A stretch of DNA of 9,299 nt. Origin: Ruminococcus sp. GTDB lineage: Bacteria > Bacillota > Clostridia > Oscillospirales > Ruminococcaceae. The notes beneath the pieces are model-generated. The model had not been told where the DNA came from, did not search any database, and saw only the letters and a program-made list of their open reading frames with translations. Location: positions 1 to 9,299 of the forward strand of contig JAFYET010000063.1 of NCBI GenBank assembly GCA_017544125.1, given 5' to 3'. The position numbers were made by a program, and so were the translations under genes. Shown piece by piece: positions 1-7,224 of this stretch (positions are counted from its first letter, which is position 1; the number at the start of each line of letters is the position of its first letter).

Positions 1-1101
1 CTTTGCCTGCTCCTCACGGGGCTTGGCGGGCTGCTGACGAGGCTTATCACCATTCCTGCGGGGTGCATTATTCACACGTCCGTCTGCTGCTGCCCTTGCT
101 ACGGGTATAGTCTGGGTCTGACCCTTTCTATGCTCGACATACTCAGGCTGCTCAAAGAGCGCAGTTACCAGCTCGGTGATAGTCTGTATCCTCTCCTCGC
201 CTCTTACGGCAAGGCCTTTCATCAGCACCTTTGAAACTCTCGGCGGCACCTGCGGGTTGACCCTTGCGGGCTCGGGCATGGTGTCATTATTTATACGTGT
301 AAGTGCATCAAGCGGAACAGTTCCCGTAAGTATCCTGTAAAGCACAGCTGAGATAGCATAAACATCCGTCCAGGTACCCTGCCAGTCAAGTGATGAATAC
401 TGCTCGGGCGCTGCATACCCCGAATAGAACTCGGGCGAAAGCGCCGTATTCGATGTTCTTATAGAGCTAATACTAAAGCCCGTGAGCTTTAGCTCACTGT
501 TTATAGTTACAATTATATTTTCGGGAGAGAGCCCCCTATGTATTATACCTGCGTTATGGATAATAGAAAGCGTTGTAAACACGGGCACGAAGAGCTTTCT
601 TACCTGCTCCCACGAAAGGAAGCCCGTATTTGACTGAAGGAACTTCTTAAGCGAAACGCCCTCTATATACTCAAGGATAACATATGCTGTATTGTTTTCA
701 TAGAGCATATCCTTAGCCGTGACCATATGGTTTAGGTTCCTCATACGGGAAAGTGCCTTATTGGTCTCGACAAACTCCTGCATAAAGGTCTTATACTTAG
801 CAAGGCAGTCGGAATTGACTATGATATTATTGCTGCCCCTGTCTCTTTCGCAGAGGGTATCGGGCATATACTCACGGCAGACGACCTTTTCCTTTGCCAC
901 CGAGTCATAGCATATATACGAAGCTCCCTCGCCGTTATATGAGAGCATCTTGCCTATGATATATCTGTTATCAAGCACAGTACGGGGTGCAAGATAGGAA
1001 CGCAGGTAGGCGGCATCATCGGTATATTTACAGTAATGGCAAACGCCGTTTTCATCGAGCTCATTCATACAGCCCATACACAGCCTTATAGCCTTTTCCA
1101 T
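1..1101 (-). CDS. Zinc-ribbon Ser/Thr protein kinase-like protein, probable pseudokinase (3' end cut by window edge)
   Basis: The reading frame is open from ATG at 1101 down to base 1 (367 codons, no stop), so the C-terminus lies outside the window. Residues 8-24 form a CxxC-x9-CxxC zinc ribbon (C8, C11, C21, C24). Residues about 46-320 follow the bacterial Hanks-type kinase fold: a glycine-loop remnant (LSYNGEGASY, 53-62), hinge YVILEYIEG (140-148), APEQYSS (231-237) and the helix-F aspartate in DVYAISA (246-252). All three catalytic positions are changed. The VAIK lysine is R76 (VVCREYMP), the HRD aspartate is G190 (IIHRGLSPENI), and the DFG aspartate is G208 (LTGFSIS). Residues after about 335 are rich in Pro, Arg and Gln and look disordered, perhaps a linker to a membrane segment. 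The start is supported by GAAAGGGGTGG just upstream and a good promoter. The kinase fold is seen; loss of phosphotransfer is inferred from family knowledge. Role and partner are unknown. Confidence 0.88.
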   Translation of the reverse strand, partial: MEKAIRLCMGCMNELDENGVCHYCKYTDDAAYLRSYLAPRTVLDNRYIIGKMLSYNGEGASYICYDSVAKEKVVCREYMPDTLCERDRGSNNIIVNSDCLAKYKTFMQEFVETNKALSRMRNLNHMVTAKDMLYENNTAYVILEYIEGVSLKKFLQSNTGFLSWEQVRKLFVPVFTTLSIIHNAGIIHRGLSPENIIVTINSELKLTGFSISSIRTSNTALSPEFYSGYAAPEQYSSLDWQGTWTDVYAISAVLYRILTGTVPLDALTRINNDTMPEPARVNPQVPPRVSKVLMKGLAVRGEERIQTITELVTALFEQPEYVEHRKGQTQTIPVARAAADGRVNNAPRRNGDKPRQQPAKPREEQAK

Positions 1102-1140
1102 TAACGCCCACCCCTTTCTTTCAAATTTTCGCACAATAAT

Positions 1141-1169
1141 ATAATACCAATTATCGCACTCAAAGTCAA
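1141..1169 (-). promoter_or_regulatory. SigA-type promoter for the kinase-like gene
   Basis: On the minus strand, TTGACT (1169-1164) is followed by a 17-base spacer and TATTAT (1146-1141), with an extended -10 TGG just before it. The predicted transcription start lies near 1134, giving a leader of about 33 bases that contains the ribosome binding site (GAAAGGGGTGG) ahead of the ATG at 1101. Confidence 0.75.
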
Positions 1170-1230
1170 GGAAAAAGCCTCATTTGTGAGATATTCGCAA
1201 TAATTTGTAGCATTTTTGTAATAAAGAAGC

Positions 1231-1261
1231 AAGAGGCAGAAGTTTACAGCTCCTGCCTCTT
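1231..1261 (-). terminator. Weak intrinsic terminator after the zinc-ribbon membrane protein
   Basis: A perfect 9-bp stem, AAGAGGCAG (1231-1239) with CTGCCTCTT (1253-1261), encloses a 13-base loop. It starts 21 bases past the stop codon of the gene at 1283. On the minus strand it is followed by GCTTCTTTATT, a poor U-tract, so termination may be partial. It sits before the next promoter, which fits separate transcription of the kinase-like gene. Confidence 0.5.
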
Positions 1262-1282
1262 ATATCTTACATATTACATCTT

Positions 1283-2116
1283 TCAGCTAAAGCTCATATC
1301 TGTCGGGAAAACATCGGCAGATGTGATATATTCGAGCTTATCATCGGGGTCAAAGACCGCCGTTACGATAACGCTCCAGCTATCGCCGTTATCGGCGTGG
1401 TAGTAATACTTGAAAACATAGGTCTTGCCGAGTATGCGGTAGGTTATGCTGTACGGGTCGATACCCATGCCGTCAAGCACCTTTGAGAGCTTATCGCCCT
1501 CATCGAACTTGTCTATAGCTATCTTACTGTCTACCTTTACGCCCTTATGGTTCTTTTCAAGCAGCTTGATATTGGAGTAGGTGACGCTGGTTATCTCGTT
1601 ATCATCATCTACGCCGATGGTTATAGCCCACTCGGGGTACTTTATCTCATCTACCTTGACATCGTCCTCAGATTCGATGATATAGTCAAAGCCGAAGGCG
1701 TAATTGACCCCGTCAAAGTCAGACTCTTCCTTGAAGTGCATTTTCAGCTTATCCTCAGCAGTAGTGACGGGCTTATTGATATACTCAGCTATCTTCTCGG
1801 CAGTTTTCTCACCGCCGCCGCCCATTATCTTGACGATTATCACTATGATAATGACGATAAGCGCAAGCGCACCCAGGGCTATACCGAATATCTTCAGCTT
1901 TTTGAGCAGCTGCCCCTTATCGGCTGCGACCTCACCGCCGCTTTTCTGCTTAGAGAAAAAGCCAAGCTCTGTACGCTCCTTTTTACGCTCACTGCTCTTT
2001 TTAGGCGAGAAGAGCGCCACCTTTGCTTTTCCGTCATCATCTTTGAGCACAAGACCGCAGTTTTTACAAACTGCGTCGTTTGCGCCTATACTCTTATGGC
2101 ACTTAGGACATTCCAT
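1283..2116 (-). CDS. Zinc-ribbon single-pass membrane protein of unknown function
   Basis: This 277-residue protein opens with a CxxC-x10-CxxC zinc ribbon (C3, C6, C17, C20) of the short 'ECPKC...CKNCG' type. A lysine- and arginine-rich linker follows (about 24-75). Then comes one hydrophobic helix (about 76-97, rich in Ile, Leu and Val) ending in a glycine run. The remaining 180 residues (about 100-277) are acidic, with many Asp, Lys and Tyr, and are probably outside the membrane because the positive-inside rule places the basic linker in the cytoplasm. No enzyme motif was seen. It has its own promoter and leader, and is followed by the kinase-like gene, which also begins with a zinc ribbon. 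I do not recognise the ectodomain. The shared zinc ribbons suggest, but do not prove, a common signalling or envelope role. Confidence 0.88.
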   Translation of the reverse strand: MECPKCHKSIGANDAVCKNCGLVLKDDDGKAKVALFSPKKSSERKKERTELGFFSKQKSGGEVAADKGQLLKKLKIFGIALGALALIVIIIVIIVKIMGGGGEKTAEKIAEYINKPVTTAEDKLKMHFKEESDFDGVNYAFGFDYIIESEDDVKVDEIKYPEWAITIGVDDDNEITSVTYSNIKLLEKNHKGVKVDSKIAIDKFDEGDKLSKVLDGMGIDPYSITYRILGKTYVFKYYYHADNGDSWSVIVTAVFDPDDKLEYITSADVFPTDMSFS

Positions 2117-2137
2117 ATTAACCTATCCCCCATTCCC

Positions 2138-2160
2138 TGCCGCATATTGCGGTATTTTTT
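2138..2160. promoter_or_regulatory. Hairpin in the leader of the zinc-ribbon gene (terminator-like on the plus strand)
   Basis: TGCCGCA (2138-2144), loop TAT, then TGCGGTA (2148-2154) form a 7-bp stem with one G-T pair. On the plus strand six T follow (2155-2160), the form of an intrinsic terminator facing away from every gene here. On the minus strand the hairpin lies in the predicted 5' leader, between the start of transcription and the ribosome binding site of the gene starting at 2116. It may protect the mRNA or stop antisense transcripts; both are inference. Confidence 0.4.
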
Positions 2161-2171
2161 CTGTTATTCCT

Positions 2172-2200
2172 ATAATAGCATAAAATGGGGGGAATGTCAA
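2172..2200 (-). promoter_or_regulatory. SigA-type promoter for the zinc-ribbon membrane protein
   Basis: On the minus strand, a perfect TTGACA (2200-2195) is followed by a 17-base spacer and TATTAT (2177-2172). The -35 box overlaps the TGA stop codon (2199-2197) of the upstream methyltransferase, so the new transcript starts right at the end of the par operon. Predicted start of transcription is near 2165, leaving a leader of about 48 bases. Confidence 0.8.
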
Positions 2201-2832
2201 ATAAAAGTTTTCTCATCAAAAATACCATCTACCCTGACAAGGCTTTTGCCGTTAGGCAGCGGATAGACTTTATTCTTGACACATCTGTATCCGAGAGATG
2301 AAAGCAGTTTTTCAAGCTTTGCGCTGTCGATACTGCAATGTATGCTTTCAAGCCCGTCAAAGTGATGCAAATAAGGCGACTCGGAAACAAAACCCTCACC
2401 TGTATCTGCCTGCACAGCACAAGAAACATATTCAGGGTGCACAGCTTTCACAACGCTTTCAAAGCAGTCATACCCGATATACTCTATAATAAGATCGGCT
2501 ATGAGCAGACCTGCGCCCAGCAGAGTATCAGCTGATATTCTCAGGTCGGTACATATAAGTTCCGTCACATCCTCAAGCTGCGGATAACGCTCAGGTATCC
2601 TGTCAAGATAGCTTTGGTTTATATCAACACAATACACCTTTTCAAACCTTTCAGGCGGAATATTCTCAAGTCCGTTGCCGCCCGCTGCACCAAGTATCAT
2701 AACAGTATCTGCACAGGTCACTTCAAACTGTTCTTTCATAATCCCGCAAAGCGCCTGAAGCTGCCCTACTTTTTCAAGCGACATATGGCTCTCATATATT
2801 TCAAGCGGTATATCATTCCAGGGGTCAATCAT
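2197..2832 (-). CDS. Class I SAM-dependent methyltransferase, substrate unknown
   Basis: This 211-residue soluble protein has the Rossmann-type methyltransferase order. Motif I is VMILGAAGGNGL (44-55), which binds S-adenosylmethionine. An acidic end of strand 2 follows in YCVDINQSYL (D70), and a motif IV-like strand in LLIADLIIEYI (109-119, D113). The N-terminal WNDIPLEIYESHM (5-17) is probably the substrate-side cap. The C-terminal half (about 134-205) holds the remaining strands. Its ATG has AAAGG about 12 bases upstream. It starts 43 bases after parC with no terminator between, so it is probably the third gene of the parE-parC unit. The sequence does not reveal whether the target is a small molecule, RNA or protein; nothing beyond co-transcription links it to topoisomerase. 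Confidence 0.82.
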   Translation of the reverse strand: MIDPWNDIPLEIYESHMSLEKVGQLQALCGIMKEQFEVTCADTVMILGAAGGNGLENIPPERFEKVYCVDINQSYLDRIPERYPQLEDVTELICTDLRISADTLLGAGLLIADLIIEYIGYDCFESVVKAVHPEYVSCAVQADTGEGFVSESPYLHHFDGLESIHCSIDSAKLEKLLSSLGYRCVKNKVYPLPNGKSLVRVDGIFDEKTFI

Positions 2833-2875
2833 AGCAAGCTACTACCTTTTGGGATATTTTTTGTACAACTTAGTT

Positions 2876-5113
2876 TCAGAAATGCATCTGATCCGGGTCC
2901 TCAACGTCCTTAGCGAAGCTGCCTGCCACGGGGATATTCTTGACGATATACTTTGAAAGCTCCTGCGCCTTCTGCTCGTCTATCATAAACGCCTTGTCAA
3001 GTATGCTCTTAGCCTTTAGGGTCATGCAGGAAACGCCCTGCGTGTCACGGGTAGACTTGGGGTTTATAAGTGCGGTATCAAAGATTATCATTCTGCCGTT
3101 TGATGAGCGCAGCATCAGCCTGCCGTTCTCCTGGACAAAAAATATATCAACGAGCTTTGCCTTTGAACCGTAGGCGTTGGCGAGCTTTTTGCGGTTGGTC
3201 TTTGTGGCGTAGGCAGAAAGCGGCACCTTGGCGCACTTGCCGTTTTCAAACACGAAAATGAGGTAGCCCGAATAATCGGTCGTGGTTATCATCTTGACAA
3301 CATTGCTGCCCTCATCAAAGCCGAGCTTTGCAGGAATAAAGTCGCCGAGAGTGCTTGCCTTTGTATCGGCAAAATCAGAGCCACGGGATTTATAAACGGT
3401 GGCGTTATCAGCAAAGAAGAGTATCTCGGTCTTGTTGGTGGCTTCAACAGTCTGGCTGATATAATCACCCTCCTTACACTTCTGTTCAGATGACATTCGC
3501 AGCGACTGGGGGGTTATCTTCTTGAAATAACCGCTTTGCGACATAAAGAAGGTACACTGATAGTCGGGGGTATCGTCCTCCTCCTCGACCTCTTCAACAT
3601 CGGAGGAGTAGTAGAACTGCGTCTTCCTATCCTGCCCGTATTTCTTTATTACCTCTTCAAGCTCTGATTTTATGAGTTTCTTTATCTTTCTGTCGCTGCC
3701 TAAGATATCTTCAAGCTCAGCAATGTCACGCTCGAGCTCATCTGTCTCGGCAGTCTTTTTGAGTATGTACTCACGGTTTAAGTGGCGCAGCTTTATCTCA
3801 GCCACATACTCAGCCTGCACCTCGTCGATAGAGAAACCTATCATGAGGTTTCCGATGACCTCCGATTCCTCCTCGGTCTCACGGATTATTTTTATCGCCT
3901 TATCTATATCAAGCAGTATCTTGCCAAGACCTTTGAGCAGGTGCAGCCTTTCCTTCTTGCGCTCGATGTCGAAGGCTGTGCGCCGCTTTACGCAATCGGT
4001 GCGGAAGGCTATCCACTCGTCCAAAATTTCGTACACACCCATTACCTTCGGGTAGCCGTGAACGAGCACGTTAAAGTTGCAGGGGTATGCGTCCTGCAAG
4101 GGGGTCAGGCGGTAGAGCTTCTGCATCAGCTTGTCGGGGTCTGTGCCTCTTTTCAGGTCAATGGCTATTTTAAGACCTGTGATATCCGTCTCATCACGGA
4201 CGTACTGTATCTCCCTTATCTTGCCTGCCTTGACAAGAGCCACTATCTTCTCGATAATAGCTTCGATGGTCGTAGTGGCGGGTATCTCGGTTATCTCGAT
4301 AAGGTTGCCGTCTTTGATATACTCATACTTTGCACGCAGCTTTATTGAGCCACGGCCTGTGCGGTAGACCTTATCAAGCTCTGCCTCATCATAGAGCATG
4401 AAAGCGCCGCCCGGGAAATCGGGGCCCTTGACTATTTCAAGCAGATCAGTATCCTTATCCCTCATAAGGGCAATGGCTGCCTCGCATATCTCCTTTAAGT
4501 TAAAGGGGCAGATAGCCGATGCCATAGAAACGCCTATACCCACATTGGCATTGACGAGTATCGAGGGGAACGAAGCAGGCAGCAGCAGCGGCTCCTGCAT
4601 AGTGTTATCGTAGTTAGGCACGAAATCGACGGTGTTCTTGTCGATATCTTTAAACAGCTCGTTGCATATAGGCTCAAGCTTTGCCTCGGTATAACGGGGG
4701 GCAGCGCACGCCATATTGGCAGAATACGCCTTACCGAAGTTGCCCTTGCTCATTATATACGGGTGAAGCAGCGCTTCGTTGCCTCTTGCAAGACGCACCA
4801 TAGTATCATATATAGCCTGGTCGCCGTGGGGGTTAAGGCGCATAGTCTGACCGACTATGTTGGCGCTCTTTGTAAGCCCGCCTGTGATAAGCCCCATTTT
4901 ATACATAGTGTAGAGGAGCTTTCTATGCGAGGGCTTGAAGCCGTCAATCTCGGGGAAAGCTCGTGAAACTATAACGCTCATAGCGTAGGGCATATAGTTC
5001 TTTTCAAGGGTCTGGGTGATAGGCTCGTAAGCCACCTGCCCTGCACCTGCAATATATGCGTCCATAGCGTTAACTGGGCGCTTGGGTTCTTCTGTCTTCT
5101 TTTTTCTTGGCAT
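2876..5113 (-). CDS. parC: DNA topoisomerase IV subunit A (type IIA topoisomerase, ParC/GyrA family)
   Basis: This is the DNA-breaking and rejoining subunit, which works as A2B2 with ParE to decatenate daughter chromosomes and relax supercoils. It has 745 residues, near the 750-820 usual for ParC. The 5Y-CAP/winged-helix core includes IDGFKPSHRKLLYTM (56-70). The catalytic tyrosine is Y141 in APRYTEAKLEPI, followed by LLLPASFPSILVNANVGIGV. A coiled-coil tower region lies about 370-495, then an acidic linker (about 504-517, DVEEVEEEDD). The C-terminal beta-pinwheel (about 518-712) has blade motifs such as GYFKKI and TQGVSCMTL. The GyrA box QRRGGKG, needed for wrapping and negative supercoiling, is absent, which favours ParC over GyrA. 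The quinolone region reads HGDQAIYD: Q99 replaces the usual Ser, while D103 is kept. It starts 39 bases after parE, with AAAGGAATAAGGA before the ATG. Confidence 0.93.
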   Translation of the reverse strand: MPRKKKTEEPKRPVNAMDAYIAGAGQVAYEPITQTLEKNYMPYAMSVIVSRAFPEIDGFKPSHRKLLYTMYKMGLITGGLTKSANIVGQTMRLNPHGDQAIYDTMVRLARGNEALLHPYIMSKGNFGKAYSANMACAAPRYTEAKLEPICNELFKDIDKNTVDFVPNYDNTMQEPLLLPASFPSILVNANVGIGVSMASAICPFNLKEICEAAIALMRDKDTDLLEIVKGPDFPGGAFMLYDEAELDKVYRTGRGSIKLRAKYEYIKDGNLIEITEIPATTTIEAIIEKIVALVKAGKIREIQYVRDETDITGLKIAIDLKRGTDPDKLMQKLYRLTPLQDAYPCNFNVLVHGYPKVMGVYEILDEWIAFRTDCVKRRTAFDIERKKERLHLLKGLGKILLDIDKAIKIIRETEEESEVIGNLMIGFSIDEVQAEYVAEIKLRHLNREYILKKTAETDELERDIAELEDILGSDRKIKKLIKSELEEVIKKYGQDRKTQFYYSSDVEEVEEEDDTPDYQCTFFMSQSGYFKKITPQSLRMSSEQKCKEGDYISQTVEATNKTEILFFADNATVYKSRGSDFADTKASTLGDFIPAKLGFDEGSNVVKMITTTDYSGYLIFVFENGKCAKVPLSAYATKTNRKKLANAYGSKAKLVDIFFVQENGRLMLRSSNGRMIIFDTALINPKSTRDTQGVSCMTLKAKSILDKAFMIDEQKAQELSKYIVKNIPVAGSFAKDVEDPDQMHF

Positions 5114-5152
5114 AGTCCTTATTCCTTTATATTATTATCCTAAGTATTTGTA

Positions 5153-7144
5153 TCAGCTGATATCAGCCATATCAAGGTAATCGGCACCGTTGTTGGTGAT
5201 GAATTCCTTTCTGCCTGCAAGGTCATCGCCCAGCAGGATATTAAACATCCACTCGGTCATCTCTGCATCGGTAGGCTCAACCTTTATTAGCCTGCGGGTG
5301 TCGGGGTGCATGGTGGTGAGAGCCATCATCTCGGGCTCATTCTCACCAAGACCCTTTGAGCGCTGTATGGTATACTTGGCATCGCCTATCTTTTTGAGTA
5401 TCTCGTTTCTCTCGGGCTCGTCATAGGCGAAGTATTTCTTTTCCTTCTTGCCCTCTTTTGCGGTTATCTCAAAGAGGGGCGTTTCTGCGATATACACATA
5501 GCCCTCGTCAATAAGCCTGGGTGTCAGGCGGTAGAGCATCGCAAGAATGAGCGTTCTTATCTGGAAGCCGTCATAATCGGCATCGGTACAGATTATTATT
5601 TTATTCCAGCGCAGGTTATCTATATTAAAGTATGAAAGGTCTTTATTCTTTGAGGTCTTTACATCAACACCGCAGCCGAGAACACGTATAAGGTCTGTAA
5701 TTATCTCGGATTTGAATATACGGTCATAGTCAGCTTTAAGGCAGTTGAGTATCTTACCTCTTACTGGCATTACAGCCTGGAACTCTGCATCTCTTGCCAT
5801 TTTTACAGAACCGAGAGCCGAGTCACCCTCAACTATATAAAGCTCACGCTTTTCCAGATCCTTAGAACGGCAGTCAACGAACTTAGCCACCTGGTTTGCA
5901 AGGTCAATCTTGCCCTGCAGGTTCTTCTTTATGTCTATCCTCGACTTCTCTGCCTTTTCACGGCTGCGCTTGTTGATAAGCGCCTGCTCGGCTATACGGT
6001 TAGCCTCGTCGGGGTTCTCGATGAAATATACTTCAAGGTTGTGCTTTAAGAATTCTGTCATACACTCCTTGATGAACTTATTGGTGATAGCCTTTTTAGT
6101 CTGGTTAGCGTAGCTCGTCACTGTCGAGAAAGAGCTTGACACAAGCACAAGGCTGTCAGACACGTCCTCGAATTTGATAGCCTTTTCGTTTTTCAGATAC
6201 TTGCCCGCATCCTTGATATAGGTGCTTATCTGATTTGTGAAAGCCAGCTTTACCGCATCTTCCGGCGAGCCGCCGTGCTCGAGGAAGCTGGAGTTATGGA
6301 AATACTCGGTGATATTTACCTTATTCGAGAAAGTGAAAGCCACATTGAGCCTTACCTTGTATTCGTCCTTATCCTCACGGTCACGACCCTTGCGGTCGCC
6401 TGTGAACAGCTGCACCGAGGAGAGTGTCTGCTCCCCTGCAAGCTCCTTGACATAATCGACGATGCCATTCTCGTAGAGATACTTTTCTTCCTCAAAGGAA
6501 TTATTCTCACGCTGTATTCTAAGCACAAACTCGACATTGGGGTTTACCACCGCCTGCTTTTTGAGCACATCTTCAAAATACTCACGCTCGATATTGGTAT
6601 CGGTGAACACTTCAAGGTCGGGCAGCCAGCGTGTGACAGTACCTGTACGCTTGCCCTTGAACTCTTCCTTGGTAAGCCCGCCGACGTTCTCACCCTTTTC
6701 AAAGTGGAGGGAATACTTGAACCCGTCACGGTAAACGGTAACGTCCATAAATTTGGACGCATACTGCGTAGCGCAGGCACCCAGACCGTTAAGACCAAGC
6801 GAATACTCATAATTATCGCCCGAGTTATTATCAAACTTACCGCCTGCGTAAAGCTCGCAGTAAACAAGCTCCCAGTTATAGCGCTTCTCGACGGTATTAT
6901 AGTCAACAGGGCAGCCACGCCCGAAATCCTCGACCTCCATAGAGCCGTCGTTGAAAACGGTGAGGATTATCTTATTGCCGTGCCCGTCTCTTGCCTCGTC
7001 GATAGAGTTTGAGAGAATCTCAAAGACCGAGTGCTTACAGCCCTCGATACCGTCCGAGCCGAAAATTACCGCCGGGCGCTTTCTTACTCTGTCAGCACCT
7101 TTGAGCAGCTGAATATCCGCATCTGTATATTTTTTCTTAGCCAT
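5153..7144 (-). CDS. parE: DNA topoisomerase IV subunit B (ATPase subunit, ParE/GyrB family)
   Basis: This ATP-hydrolysing subunit (663 residues) pairs with the ParC encoded next. The GHKL ATPase domain shows E42 and N46 (FEILSNSIDEA), D73 in VEDFGRGCPVD, a lid GGKFDNNS...LGLNGLGA (101-123) and the QTK loop (348-350, Lys contacting ATP). The Toprim domain has EGDSALGS (439-446) and the metal-binding DADYDG (521-526), then IRTLILAMLYR and SKGLGENEP (596-604). The length lacks the E. coli GyrB insertion. Several positions differ from the family norm: RPAVIFGSDG instead of RPGMYIGST, LG instead of GG after EGDSA, and Gln instead of His after DADxDG. These suggest a divergent clostridial branch. 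Adjacency to a ParC without a GyrA box supports ParE. The ATG has AAAGGA 8 bases upstream. Confidence 0.93.
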   Translation of the reverse strand: MAKKKYTDADIQLLKGADRVRKRPAVIFGSDGIEGCKHSVFEILSNSIDEARDGHGNKIILTVFNDGSMEVEDFGRGCPVDYNTVEKRYNWELVYCELYAGGKFDNNSGDNYEYSLGLNGLGACATQYASKFMDVTVYRDGFKYSLHFEKGENVGGLTKEEFKGKRTGTVTRWLPDLEVFTDTNIEREYFEDVLKKQAVVNPNVEFVLRIQRENNSFEEEKYLYENGIVDYVKELAGEQTLSSVQLFTGDRKGRDREDKDEYKVRLNVAFTFSNKVNITEYFHNSSFLEHGGSPEDAVKLAFTNQISTYIKDAGKYLKNEKAIKFEDVSDSLVLVSSSFSTVTSYANQTKKAITNKFIKECMTEFLKHNLEVYFIENPDEANRIAEQALINKRSREKAEKSRIDIKKNLQGKIDLANQVAKFVDCRSKDLEKRELYIVEGDSALGSVKMARDAEFQAVMPVRGKILNCLKADYDRIFKSEIITDLIRVLGCGVDVKTSKNKDLSYFNIDNLRWNKIIICTDADYDGFQIRTLILAMLYRLTPRLIDEGYVYIAETPLFEITAKEGKKEKKYFAYDEPERNEILKKIGDAKYTIQRSKGLGENEPEMMALTTMHPDTRRLIKVEPTDAEMTEWMFNILLGDDLAGRKEFITNNGADYLDMADIS

Positions 7145-7160
7145 ATTATCGTTCCTTTAC

Positions 7161-7172
7161 TACATATATGTA
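7161..7172. repeat. 12-base perfect palindrome in the parE leader
   Basis: TACATATATGTA is self-complementary. It lies between the predicted parE transcription start (near 7188) and its ribosome binding site, where a bound repressor could block the transcript. It is A+T-rich and could be chance. Confidence 0.35.
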
Positions 7173-7194
7173 TAATTTTCCATAATCGTTATAT

Positions 7195-7224
7195 ATTATA
7201 CCATATGTCGGGGGTGTTTGTAAA
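7195..7224 (-). promoter_or_regulatory. SigA-type promoter for parE-parC
   Basis: On the minus strand, TTTACA (7224-7219) is followed by an 18-base spacer and a perfect TATAAT (7200-7195), preceded by TGG as an extended -10. Shifting the -35 by one base gives TTACAA with a 17-base spacer. Predicted leader is about 44 bases. One hexamer of the TTACAA cluster overlaps the -35 box. Confidence 0.78.

Noticed and set aside
1102..1282. Riboswitch or small RNA between the two zinc-ribbon genes
   Set aside because: Only a terminator-like hairpin and a promoter with a short leader of about 33 bases are visible; there is no room or structure for a riboswitch.
2138..2160. Terminator for the parE-parC-methyltransferase operon
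   Set aside because: The T-tract follows the stem only on the plus strand; in the operon's direction the stem is followed by GGGAATGGGGG, so it cannot act as a standard intrinsic terminator there.
1547..2266. Long plus-strand open frame of 239 codons
   Set aside because: It lies antisense to the zinc-ribbon gene, has no ribosome binding site, and crosses that gene's leader and promoter; the product has no recognisable family features.
3782..4348. Plus-strand open frame of 188 codons
   Set aside because: It is a shadow inside parC, whose own frame shows clear family motifs throughout.
6275..7012. Plus-strand open frame of 245 codons
   Set aside because: It is antisense within parE with no start signals; parE motifs in the other strand account for the region.
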